From contig JAQFVV010006199.1 in NCBI GenBank assembly GCA_028023455.1, positions 7,698,972 through 7,762,971 of the forward strand: a stretch of 64,000 nt of DNA, given 5' to 3'. Below are positions 48,827 to 59,704 of this stretch, piece by piece (the first letter of the stretch is position 1; every line of letters starts with the position of its first letter). The notes beneath the pieces are model-generated. The model searched no databases, was not told where the DNA came from, and was given only the letters and a program-made list of their open reading frames with translations. The position numbers and the translations under genes were made by a program. The stretch is from Epiperipatus broadwayi (lineage: Eukaryota; Onychophora; Udeonychophora; Euonychophora; Peripatidae).

Positions 48827-48948
48827 GAACTAATATTCCAATTGGAGGGCTTTAAACCTTTTGGATGGTATTTGACTTTGGTCCAGTTTGCTTGCTACAC
48901 TCTATTTGCATGGACTGAATTACAATGTATGGCTGTAAAACAAAGAAA
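48827..48948 (+). CDS. SLC35B3: SLC35B3 exon 2
   Basis: Acceptor tttgttttag|GAA and donor AAA|gttagt bound 122 nt, entered in phase 0 and left after two bases of a codon. It reads ELIFQLEGFKPFGWYLTLVQ and then a membrane segment ending WTELQCMAVKQR. The KPFGWYLTLVQF block is highly conserved in SLC35B3. Intron 1 upstream is 14 kb and full of transposons. Confidence 0.93.
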
Positions 48949-49274
48949 GTTAGTATATATATATATTTAATCTACTTTCTTGTTTTCAAAAACTATTTTT
49001 TTTTATCTTTAAATTTGAAAATGCTTACATTAATTTGTTAATAGATGTTTGCTTATATGGATTAATTTTAGCTGTTAATGGTAATGGTTGATTGAAGACC
49101 ATATTTAATATTTTTATAATCAAGTTACATAATAATTTAAAAATGATTTATTACAAACTAAAAAAAATCAAAGATTAATTGCAGCTTTTTTTAAAAAAAA
49201 AAAAAACGACATTTAAATTTAAATCTTTTTTTACACATAAGCTTTTGGAATTTTACATGCTTTAGTATGAAATA

Positions 49275-49505
49275 TTGCTTATAAACTCTTTCATATACAT
49301 TTTAATGCAAACATTTTTTTTAATAAAACTTCTTTATTTTCCTGACAGTTTCAACTGTCCAGCAGTCTTTATCGGAGCTACACTATTTAAATGCTATAAA
49401 TACATAACATTTAAATGTTATAAATACAGTCTAAACTGTCAGGAAAATAAAGCAGTTTTATTAAAAAAAATTTTTGCATTAAAGTGTATATGAAATAAGT
49501 TATTA
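49275..49505. mobile_element. Family D foldback, short
   Basis: Arms cttataaactctttcatata and inverse, including ttttcctgacagttt against aaactgtcaggaaaa. The left arm (minus) carries the family block with GACTGC, GACAGT and GAAACTGTC; the right arm has only its end. The centre is atttaaatgctataaatac and a near-repeat of it. In SLC35B3 intron 2. Target repeats are not clear. Confidence 0.6.
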
Positions 49506-49890
49506 TAAGCAAGATATATAAATATATGAAGAAATGCAAAGAAAGTAAAGGAGAAGAATTTTAGTATGGACTACTTTTTATTTTCTTAAAGATTTTGGTT
49601 ACTCCTGAAATCATGTTTGCACTACTGATCTATCAGTTATTATATCTATCTGCTTTTGTTTTGATTCATATACTTATTATCATTCTGTGAAACTTAGAAA
49701 TTTCATATCTTTCTAAAGAAATTTATTAAGTCAGGTTGATTAGCAATAGTTTACTAAAAGTGGAGTTTCTATATGTAGCATCCTCTGCCCACCAGCTTAC
49801 ATTCTATTTGATAAACTAAATCAGCTTTCCACTCTAATGTCATCTATAATAAGCTTAACTAATCAGTGATTACAAGATGTTAGTGCATTT

Positions 49891-49940
49891 GAATTCCCAT
49901 GTCCAGACTAGTTTCTGGCACTTGTCTTTATTAATGAGCT
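49891..49940 (-). ncRNA. Hammerhead relic, family B-like
   Basis: Minus strand: CATTAATAAAGACAAGTGCC then AGAAACTAGTCTGG. The GAAACTAGTC half is intact and the CTGATGA half is lost. It lies about 110 bp downstream of the decayed PLE ORF on the same strand. Confidence 0.5.
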
Positions 49941-50054
49941 TGGAATTCAGAGTTTGAGAGAGAGTAATTTGTTAAAGAATTAAGAATGTTAAAAATGTGT
50001 AGTTACTAATTTACAATCAGATCTATATTACTGTTAAAACAAATTGGCTTGGAT

Positions 50055-52300
50055 TTAAACCCTTAGAGTGTTTTGAATTTCAATTTTTTGGTGTGAATAA
50101 TAAAATGAAATTAAAGATGCATTACTTCCAGAAAGCCACAAATTGATCTGAGAATTTGAATTCAAATGCACAAAAACTGAACTATGAGCGGTGTCCAACA
50201 AAGCTTTATTATAAGAATAAGTGTGTTGAGATAGCCTAGTGGAGAGAGAGGCCCTAGTCTCACCATAATATGATGATCTACAAATTTTTTCAGGGCAGGC
50301 AATATTATAGACCACTTGAGGTGTCAGCAAGCATGGTAGGCAGTCTTTGGTATTATTAATTAATTTGTTAGGTGTGTGAAAACATAACTGGTATTTATTA
50401 TTGAAAATATTATAAAAACATTTATGCATATTAGGCAGGTAAGAGAGTAGGAGTCTTTGCTTGTCAATGTTAGGGACTTGATCATTTATTTTAGCAAAAA
50501 ACTGTTTTATCCTCCTGTCAATTACATTCACATCAAAACCAACTTTTATTAGGTCATCCCTATATGATGTGAGGTTAGCTTTTTTATCTGCCTCAAATTT
50601 ACATAGGTGCATATTTCTATACAAAACGAAGTTAAACCAGAGAGTTTATGGTTAGATGGTGAATTGGAAAGAGGGTGGGAGTGTCCTCTAACATCAAGAG
50701 GTTTGATTAGCATTTTATAATTAATATGTGTGTATTCTCCCTGCATATGTAGGTCCAGGTATTAACTTGTTTATGGGTATTTTTCATTCTCCATGTTAAA
50801 CGTAAGCCCTGTAGTGTTTTGAAGTTCATTTTTTATTTGTAGAATAATCGGAGAGGGAGCGGCTATGAAGATATCAACATATCTAGTGTATATGGATAGC
50901 AAGTTAGATTCTTGGTATCTCGGAATTATTTGCTTTTTAAAATAATTTAAAACTACACTTGAGATGATCCCACTCATAGGGAGTCCCATTGGCCAACCAT
51001 CTTTTATATGAAACCACTGGTTGTGAAAGAATGCCATAATATTTTTATCAAGCCACGATAAAAAGTCTATAATAAAGTCAATTAGTGGCTGAGCTAAATT
51101 GTGGTTTATAAGCTCTTCTCTTACAATCTGAATAGATTTAGCCCTACAAATGGAGCCGTATAATTCCGAAACATCAATAGTAGCTAATGTAGTGTCTGGG
51201 TTCAAAACTAGGTCTTTTATTTTTGCAACAAATTAAAATGACAAATTTATGGTATATGAACCGAATCCCAAAGCTTGAATGAGCTGTCTGTTAACCAATT
51301 TCACCGTATAGGAATGGTGGACTCCTCCAAAATCTAAAATAAGTCGCAGTGGAATATCAGCCTTGTGTATTTTGGCATTGGCAAACATCCTTGGAGGAAT
51401 GGATGCAGACAGGTAAAACCTATAATATTCCACCTTAGAGAAAGCTTTATTACAGTGTGGTCTGAGAAGGGAAGAAATAAACCTATCTTTATTTAATTTG
51501 TTATTGAAATCGGGAAGCCTTTGAAATTGTAGTTTATTAATTTGCTGATCCAATTTAGATGTGTAGTCCTGTGTTTTCATAAGCACGAATCTATTGCCCT
51601 TATCTTCCAGCATGCATGTGATATTTGTGTCTTTAAAAAATTGTTTGGTTTTTGTTATGTTAGCTTGCCAGATATGGGTGTGTATATATAAAGATTTATG
51701 CTGTAGAGCATTTAACTACTTGAGTAATGTATTTATCTTTATCTGGTTTGTTGAACAAACCTGCTTTAACATCAGCCATAAGCTCCATATTGGGATGTTT
51801 CCATGCACCCCCAACATATCGTGGGCCTCTACATAAAATGTCACATATCTCTAGTGGGATTGGTATATCCATAAGGTTCACAAAGGCCGAGGCTTCAGGG
51901 TCTTAGAAGCGGACATTCTGCTGATATGCCAAAAACGCAAGTTTTTTTTATTAAATTTGCGCTTAAGAGAAGCACTGAGATTATTACACTTGTGCTGTAT
52001 AAATGCATTAATTGGGAAGTGGGCTAGAATTTTTCTTCGTCTCTTGATTTGTTTGCATAACACTTTACGACGTCCTTTAATGACTAAATCGAGAAGAAAT
52101 ATTTTCATTTTCTTGACAATGTTGTTGTGGTTATAAATAGCTTGGTTAAGATTAAAGCTGCAGAATTTCGAAAAGACTTTAATCTCTCTGCATTTTATCA
52201 AGAACGTAATTCTCTCTTGGAATTTGCATGCAGAGAGACAAACTCTAAGAGCTTGCTTATCCATAATAAATCACCTACACAGTTGTTAGAAGTTGAAATA
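50055..52300 (-). pseudogene. Penelope-like element ORF (RT plus GIY-YIG), decayed
   Basis: PLEs encode a reverse transcriptase fused to a GIY-YIG endonuclease. Minus-strand blocks in order: N-terminal basic region at 52264-51878 (KIKRRRKILAHFP); an LEICDILCRGPRYV block at 51881-51696; the start of the RT at 51613-51233 (YLSASIPPRMFANAKIHKAD); RT catalytic part at 51205-50771 with ATIDVSELYGSI (motif A) and GWPMGLPMSGIISSVV (motif B). Motif C is RYVDIFIAA, where one Asp of the usual YVDD is missing. Then a linker with HLCKFEADKKANLTSYRDDL and the endonuclease at 50320-50060 (VVYNIACPEKICRSSYYGET, RLSQH). Frameshifts lie between blocks, so the copy is inactive. It sits in SLC35B3 intron 2, antisense. 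Confidence 0.88.
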
Positions 52301-52439
52301 AGCAAATAGTTTATACTTTGTGGCTAATTATGAATCAAAATATATAAAATGCGCTAACACGCACAAGCACACAAAGCTAAAAATAAATAAAGAAAATATA
52401 TATTATTTTAATATCTATTCATTAAATGGCTAAGCACTT

Positions 52440-52900
52440 TCAATGTTCAAGCCCTCATAATCATAGCCGTATTACAAAATATAATAAATTGACTCAGAGT
52501 GATGCAAATTTATGCAAATAAAATGATTATGCATTCCATTTCTTGGATATTTTATAGCAAGAGTCTCTTCTATTGATGGTGTCGCCATCTCTAGATATAA
52601 TGAAAACTTTTATTTTTATTTTTAGATCATGCCGCTCTCTGAATACCACCACTGGGATCCCGGTTGACAATCATGCCCAGCTGTAGCACGGTGCTGTGCA
52701 AAAACTGAACTATGAGCAGTGTCCAACAAAGCTTTATTATAAGAATAAGTGTGTTGAGATAGCTTAATGGAGAGAGAGGCCCTAGTCTCACCATAATATG
52801 ATGATCTACAAAATTTTTCAGGGCAGGCAATATTATAGACCACTTGATAGTCCTTGTAAGGTTAATATTATTTAAATCTGTGATTGAGAGGACCATGGAA
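52440..52900 (-). pseudogene. Upstream partial PLE copy (GIY-YIG and 3' UTR)
   Basis: Head-to-tail with the main PLE. 52699-52847 repeats 50171-50319 with only a few differences over 149 nt (YYGETRASL, SQHTYSYNKALLDTAHSSVF). It then diverges and runs into a 3' UTR related to that at 45.3 kb. PLEs typically insert as partial tandem copies whose terminal repeats act as pseudo-LTRs, and this matches. Confidence 0.8.
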
Positions 52901-53143
52901 GATTTATAGCATTTTCACGATTGGCAATGTTTGATTATATGGGTTGTAAGAATTGGAGCATTACAAGATGTCTGAAAAAATGCTTGATTATGTATAAACT
53001 TTTATTTTTATGTTGCTCTCTAAATATGTTTTACATTTAAAAGAAGTAAGTTTGATACACTTTTTTTTTAATTTTATGGAAATCATAATATAATTTACTT
53101 TTATTTCCTATTCCAAAAATAAAGCCAATAGTTCTATAGAATT

Positions 53144-53229
53144 GCTGGCCCAGGAACATTATATCTATGTGTCTTTGCTTAGCATCAACACCATCAAGCG
53201 GCTGACACATTAGAACAGAACACTACCAA
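53144..53229 (+). repeat. Short interspersed repeat family E, copy 2
   Basis: gctggcccaggaacatt through ccatcaagcggctgac to acactacc. Same family and orientation as 43225 and 62882. About 100 bp before SLC35B3 exon 3. Confidence 0.55.
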
Positions 53230-53325
53230 ATAATATTATGACTTTGACTTGTTTAATGAATAATTTTTTTTTATAAATCATTTTACTTCATTTTAATTTT
53301 TTCTTCTTTTTTTTTTTTTTTGCAG

Positions 53326-53480
53326 AATACCATTAAAAAATTATTTATATTTAGCCCTTTTAACAGTGGCTACTATTGGATTGTCAAACTCATCATTAGC
53401 ATATTTAAATTATCCCACACAAGTCATATTTAAATCTTGTAAATTAATACCAGTTCTTATTGGAGGAATACTTATACAAG
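53326..53480 (+). CDS. SLC35B3: SLC35B3 exon 3
   Basis: Follows a long pyrimidine tract and tgcag acceptor; donor CAAG|gtagtc. 155 nt, completing the split Lys codon and ending one base into a Gly codon. It encodes the conserved core with GLSNSSLAYLNYPTQVIFKS and CKLIPVLIGGILIQ, the most diagnostic PAPST2 signature in the window. Intron 2 upstream holds the PLE copies. Confidence 0.95.
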
Positions 53481-55291
53481 GTAGTCTTTGATAAGTATAT
53501 TAATGTGATTGATTTTTTTTTTTTTGTAATTTCATATAATGATGAATTAGTTGAATGAATTTATATATATATTATATCTCAGCTTATTAGCAACTATTTT
53601 ATTTACACTAGAAATTATTAATAATTTTGATGCTTTAATAAATTGCATGCATAAAACTACATTCTGGAAAATGGCGATTGCTGTGAATAGTGTGATTCAT
53701 TTTACAGTTCTTTCTTTTAATGTTTTTTTTTTTACAAAAGAATATTTTTTCATTGATACCCCAATTGATAAATATGAATTAACAAACTGGAATTTTTATA
53801 AAGGCAACGTAGCTGAAGTATTCCTCTTATATTGAAATTTATATTGAGTTTCACTTTTTCTTAAGTATGTTCTTTATTTTTATTTTCTTTCTTATTTTTT
53901 ATTCATTTGCAGCAGAAATATAAAATGTTGTTGGTGGCAAATGATCACATAATGATAACAGCAAAATATTGTTTCAAATTGCATAGGAGAAAGCTATCAT
54001 AAAATTGCTTCTGTTTTCTATATTGGACATTTTATAAATGGGAAAAAAAAATAGAATGATATATTTTTAGATGGTTCTATAAATAAAAGGCATTTAATAA
54101 AAGCTAATGACATTTAATCAGTGCTGCTGATATTGTTTGATGCAACTAAATTGAAGGACTTGCGTGATTAATTTCTGACTTCACTATTTAAGAAAATGAA
54201 TCTGAAACTACAAGATCACTATCAGTACTTATAATGTTTGGTAGAAAAATCAAGGCAAGCTTACTGAGATATAGATGAAAATAATTTGTTTATACAGTGT
54301 TATTTTAGGAGTCAGTGAAGTAAGGCAAACTACTAGAAGAAAATACTGGCTTCTCTTCACTGCCAGAAAGAATAATGCAAAAACTATCATGGATTAAATT
54401 CTGTGAAGAACTGATTGATAGCAATTTATTTTTTGGACATCAACCTAACATTATTACATTAAAAAACTATGCCTCACTAACTCAAGCAAATTTGAGAAAG
54501 AACTGAAATATTTTAGATTCTAATGTGAATGGAATGCCGAAGTAAAGACATTTGTAAGAAAGGCAATGCCATTACAAATATGAACTTGAAATCAGAGATG
54601 AAACAGAAAATCTAATAAATTTTTGTGAATTCATTTACCTTTACATTTCCAAGCATTTGAAATTCTGACAATTCTCATGGATATCTCCAAATGGAGTTTT
54701 TATGATTCAAATAGATTGTATTTTCAAATAAGTTTTATTTTTCCCATTCATTGATAAAGGATCTTTGTTTAAAAGTGAAAACATTGTCTGTATTTATGTG
54801 TGGAAAGGTTATGAATCACAGATAAGATGTTCTAGAGAGGGAATATGACTGTTGTCTTTAGGAATATTAATATTAATTTGAGGTTTTTGGTGTAATTGAC
54901 AGGAAATTAAAAGAACTATAGATAAAAAGTGAAAGAAATAACTAAAAGTGAAAATGAGAAAAGTTTGATTAAGATTAAACCTTAAAAAATATTATCAGAA
55001 AATATCATAATTACAGAAAAAATAAAATAATGACAAAATTAAAAATGGTAAAGATTTTAGGTGGTAATTGAACAATATATTCCAAAGAACAGCTGAAAAG
55101 TCAGGAGCAGTACTATAATATTTCAAACACATTGGCTATGGAAACAAGCAGAACTAGAAATCCTTCATGGATTTGTGACATAAAAAGAACTTAGGAGCCT
55201 TTAATGAGTTTGTTTAAAATTCCAATCAACACATTCTATTCAAAATAACAAATTAATTAAAAATAGAAGGAATATTCATAAGAGTATACAA
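53481..55291. other. Intron 3, possible decayed coding relics
   Basis: Beyond the splice donor, short plus-strand pieces at 54100-54700 look like eroded transposase but no motif is firm. The 94-codon frame at 53551-53835 is AT-driven and has no recognised domain. Confidence 0.3.
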
Positions 55292-55304
55292 TAATATCAA
55301 TAAC

Positions 55305-55724
55305 AAACAAAATGCTCTCCATACAGTAGTGCCACTCAGTGCCAACCAGAGTAATCAATGGATTTCAGATGACTTGTGCATAAAATTTTTATCTAGTGCC
55401 TACTCATCTAATATACCCAGACTAGTTTCTGGCTTGTGGCTTTCGTCAGGGATGAGCTTTGGATCTGAGAGCACTGCATCTAGATCTTAGGATCTAATGC
55501 AACCCTCCAGCAACCACCTTACTGATGAAGGCCACAAATGAGAAACTAGTCTGGGTATATTGGATGAGTAGGTACTAGATGGGGATTTTATGCACAAGCC
55601 TTCTGACATCCATTGCATACTCTGGTTGGCACTGAGGGGCATACTGTATGGAGAGAGTTTTGCATGTTTTAATAAGAGTTATGTGATAGGATAAGAAATA
55701 ATGATCATGTGATGTTTAATGGTT
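55305..55724. mobile_element. Family B foldback with 13-bp target duplication
   Basis: Perfect repeats taatatcaataac at 55292-55304 and 55725-55737. Left minus-oriented and right plus-oriented units meet near 55520. HHR relics: near 55415-55456 the core is CTGACGA; near 55510 CTGATGA survives but stem II is damaged. The left end is short (aaacaaaatgctctcc), the right end full (gatcatgtgatgttta). Insertion is in SLC35B3 intron 3. Confidence 0.82.
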
Positions 55725-55737
55725 TAATATCAATAAC

Positions 55738-56440
55738 TATAGCATTTTTTATGAGGGCAACTATATTAAGTAACTCATGACAGTAGAAAATGCCAGATGA
55801 TTTTTGAGAACCATTGTCAAAAGATAAGGTTTCGGTAATTGTAGACATTTTGTCAGTAATATTATGGAAAATTGAGAATAAATGAGATAAATCAATAACT
55901 TATACAATAAAAGAAATCTTTCCTGTTCTAGTGAAAGAAATTTTGACAGAATATCAAGATATTGTACAATATTTCTTATGCTACATGCAAATAAGATTAT
56001 CGCGAAAACCATTCTGCATAGATTTAGCTTACATTAAAAGAAAACTAATAGATGTGCAAGCTTGTTTTAAAGAAGATCAAATTAGAGATGTTATTGCTGA
56101 TATACAGAGAATGCTAAAAAGAAGTCAACTTATAATAAAGCATTGTAGTTTTTATGAGGAATCTCTATATGGGATTAGAAACCATACTTAAAAATTTTGT
56201 GATGAAAATGGATTGGTTTGACATTAATAAAGAATTTAGACAAGAAGCATATTTTCACACTGTATTCAACATGAGTGCTAAATATGATATGGAGATATAT
56301 TAAGTAAAGACAAAATGTTTCCCAATTAAAGGAAGAAATGTCACAATCTTAAACATATTTTTGACCCTACCCACAGCCAAAATGAAGAAGCCTTAAAAAT
56401 ATTTATTAATAAATTAAAAAATAAGTGAAAATATGAATTT
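55738..56440 (+). pseudogene. Possible transposase relic
   Basis: Broken plus-strand frames at 55931-56191 (EILTEYQDIVQYFLCYMQIR) and around 56220-56420 look coding-like and AT-drifted. They may belong to a hAT-like element of which 54.1-54.7 kb is another part, split by the family B insertion. No diagnostic motif is visible. Confidence 0.3.
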
Positions 56441-56869
56441 TGGCAAAATATTTAAGAAAAAGGTTGTAATGACAAGAACAGCAGTGCTTTTAAAATTGAT
56501 CTTTAAAGCTTCTAAGTTTTTACCTTCTTTGATCATTAATTGATAACAAATCATCCTGTAGGCAAATGATTCATCATGGACAATCACTAGATATCTGTCA
56601 AAAATTTTAAAAAGTTTATATATATTAAAATAGTTTTTGGAGAATAAGGTGTAGAAGTCCTCAAGAGGAAGAATTTTTTATGATCAGAACAAAATGGATC
56701 AGGTTGTTGCAGGTCCTTTGATTATGAAAAATTCTTCCTATCAAGAACTTATGCATAGTGTTTTTCAAAATCTCTTTATTTTATTTGTAACCATGAAAAC
56801 TTTTAACTACAAAATATGCATATATAATGTAAACTTAAAGCTAGTCTAATTAATACTTTTTTTTTTAAG

Positions 56870-56977
56870 GCAAACGTTATGGTTTTCTAGATCTTCTTGC
56901 TTGTCTGTGCATGAGTATTGGTTTGATTTTTTTTATTCTAGCAGATAATAAAGTATCTCCAAGTTTTAGTCTTTTAG
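56870..56977 (+). CDS. SLC35B3: SLC35B3 exon 4
   Basis: Acceptor tttttttaag and donor TTAG|gtaagt bound 108 nt. It begins GKRYGFLDLLACLCMSIGLI, continuing the GxxIQGKRY motif across the junction, and then a membrane helix ending FFILADNKVSPSFSLL. Phases 1 in and 1 out agree with exons 3 and 5. Confidence 0.93.
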
Positions 56978-59696
56978 GTAAGTACTATTTATAATAAGAA
57001 TAAAAAAGTATCAAATTTAAAATCTGATTATTTTGAACTTTTATTTATAATTGATTGTTTTTTATTTAAATTTGTTAAAATTTAATAATTTTTTAGCAAT
57101 CAATTACTTTTAATATATAATCAATTCCTCTATAAATGTATTTTAATATTCATTACAATTGGGTCAAAAATGCATTTGCAAATTCTTGAAAATTTATTCT
57201 ATAGTGGAAGTGTAAACATTAATACTAAAATTAAAATATAAATTATTATTTTATAAAATTAAATCAATTGAAGTTCATTTTATTTAGCTGAATAAAAAGC
57301 AAAAATAGATTTATGTATGTATTGTTTCAAATTACAAATAGATAAACAGTCCAATAAAATATAAATTTTCTAAGGTTAATATATCAATATGAAAGTAAAT
57401 TGTTGCCTAATTAAATCGTATCAATCTTTTGTTGTCAATCTTTTGTTGTCCCTGTTTCTTTATTATTTAGTGTTTTTGACTAAATAGCTGGAAATCTCTC
57501 TTGAAAATCTACAGATATTGATTGCACTACTATCTGGTATCTTTGCACCCTGACTCTGCCATAGATATGTTCAGTCTTATTTCTGTCAGAATTATGGCTT
57601 TCCACAGTAATGATCTCCAGGGAAAAATTGCATCTAAACACTATGCTTTTGCTTTTGTTTTTCTTTAGTGTGATTTTAATTATTTGGGAAATTTATTACT
57701 GAATTTTTAAAAATGTTATTGATAATTTGGAACATATTTGGAATAGTGTTCTTAACATAAGAAGTACCCAGTTTACAACAGTGGGACATATTCATTTCAT
57801 AGACTTGGCAGATAATCATTGATTATTTTCTCTTTTTTTCTTGGTTGAAAATGCTATTTTAAAATATGTTAATATGTTGAACTATGTATAATTTATCAGA
57901 AACCCTTCTCAGAAGCTTCATCAATTATATACAAATTGGCACTGTTGTTCTGGCATTTATGACATTCAGATTTATTTCTAAGGCAATGGTCTTTGGTCAA
58001 GATCTCACATTATTTTGTAATAGAAACAGAAATATTCTACTTATTCATTCTCACATCATCTCTATTTTATTTATAATTATACCGTTAAATATCTCTTATT
58101 TCTGTATATTTACATTATTAAGTTAATTCATAATAAAAATAATTTTAATGTAGTTACTTATTCTCAGCTTTTATTGGTGTAGTTTTGTCCACCATCCTTT
58201 TTTAAATCATATTTGCAGTATTAGTGATATTAATAGTTATTTTAAGTCATTGACTTAATATTGCCATCAGCTTTAATTAAACTTTATCTAAAGAGAGATA
58301 TTCATATAATAATTGGTTACTACTAATAATGATGATACTTGGTCACAATTAAGAGTAGTAATCAGTGACATAGATTTTTTATTTTATTTGGCAATAAAAA
58401 GTTGGAATGCTTGGTAAGTAAGCTTTTTATTGGCATGATTTGAAAATGACTAATAAATTATTTTGCTAACTTTATAATGAATTTTCAAAAGAATAAAAAA
58501 AAATACCACTGTACCAGTCAGTTTGCATAATTCATTCAACCAGACCTGGAATTCTAGCCTGAGTACCTTGAGTCAGATCATGTACAAGATACATAAGTTA
58601 GGGACACTCTCTAACTCTGCCCTACAAGTTCAAACCTAGGTCTCTTTACTTATGATTAGCAATACTGATGATACAAGTCATATTTAATTATTTCTGGCCG
58701 ACAATTGTTTTGTTATAAAATATAAAAGATGATTTACTATATTTGGATAAAATATATTTTTTTCATAGTTAAGAAAAAAACAATGTTTCATTAATTAAAT
58801 AAAAGTCTAATATTATACAACTATGATTCTATATTTTAAGCTCTAACTGATTTAAGTGCTAGGTTTGTAGCATCTTGTAACTTATATAACAATTAGCTTC
58901 ATAGAATTGAAGCTGCATATCTATTAATTCTAAAGCTGGGTTAGCAATGAGGGCAACGTTTTGAGCTGGTTTTATATTTGCTTTGCAAAATATCAAATTG
59001 TTTTGGGAATTGATGTTAATTATATTGAATAGTTTTGGCCATTTATTTCATTCAGTAAGAATTTGAATCACAATTGGCTAAGATATACCTTAAACTTAGA
59101 TGAATCCAAAAATGATTGATTTAAGATGATATTAATATAGAAGTCAGTTTTATCCTTTACTGACTCAATTATTGAAGACTTATTTTTTACAATATGATGT
59201 AATTAAAAATGTTTATTTTTGCAATTTATTTAAAATAATAACTTATATATACAAAACAGTTTCTGCAATTATTGTTATTTCAAATACAAAATGTCTTGGG
59301 GTTCACAATAATGAATATTTATTTGAAGAGTCTGAAAGATCAAGGAGATGATAGTTCATTCTGGAAAAATGCTAATCATCAAATTTCTGGAAATTGACTT
59401 CATGGGACATCCAATAATGATGCTAATGATTTTTATGAAATTTGAATTTTTTCTTATGTTAGGAATATTTATTTCCCCAATAATTTTCTTTTTTATTAAA
59501 AGTGTTTAACATCTGAACAAACTGAAAAACTTTATTTAACAGATTTCTGTATGCATGGTATTACAGTTAATGTAAAAAAAATTTTACTATATTAATTTTT
59601 TAATTTCTATTTAGATCTATGATAAAATCAATTTTAACATTATGAATTTAATTTAATGAAATTATAATTTGGTAAAAAAATAAAATCAGTTGCAAA
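56978..59696. other. Intron 4, no recognised feature
   Basis: AT-rich sequence. 58500-58640 is GC-richer and ends in a B-box-like caagttcaaacctag; a SINE remnant is possible. Short frames (57884-58126) have no domain. Confidence 0.35.
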
Positions 59697-59704
59697 GTGT
59701 ATTT

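Noticed and set aside
51594-51836. Plus-strand frame of 80 codons within the PLE
   Set aside because: It is the reverse strand of the PLE reverse transcriptase N-terminal region.
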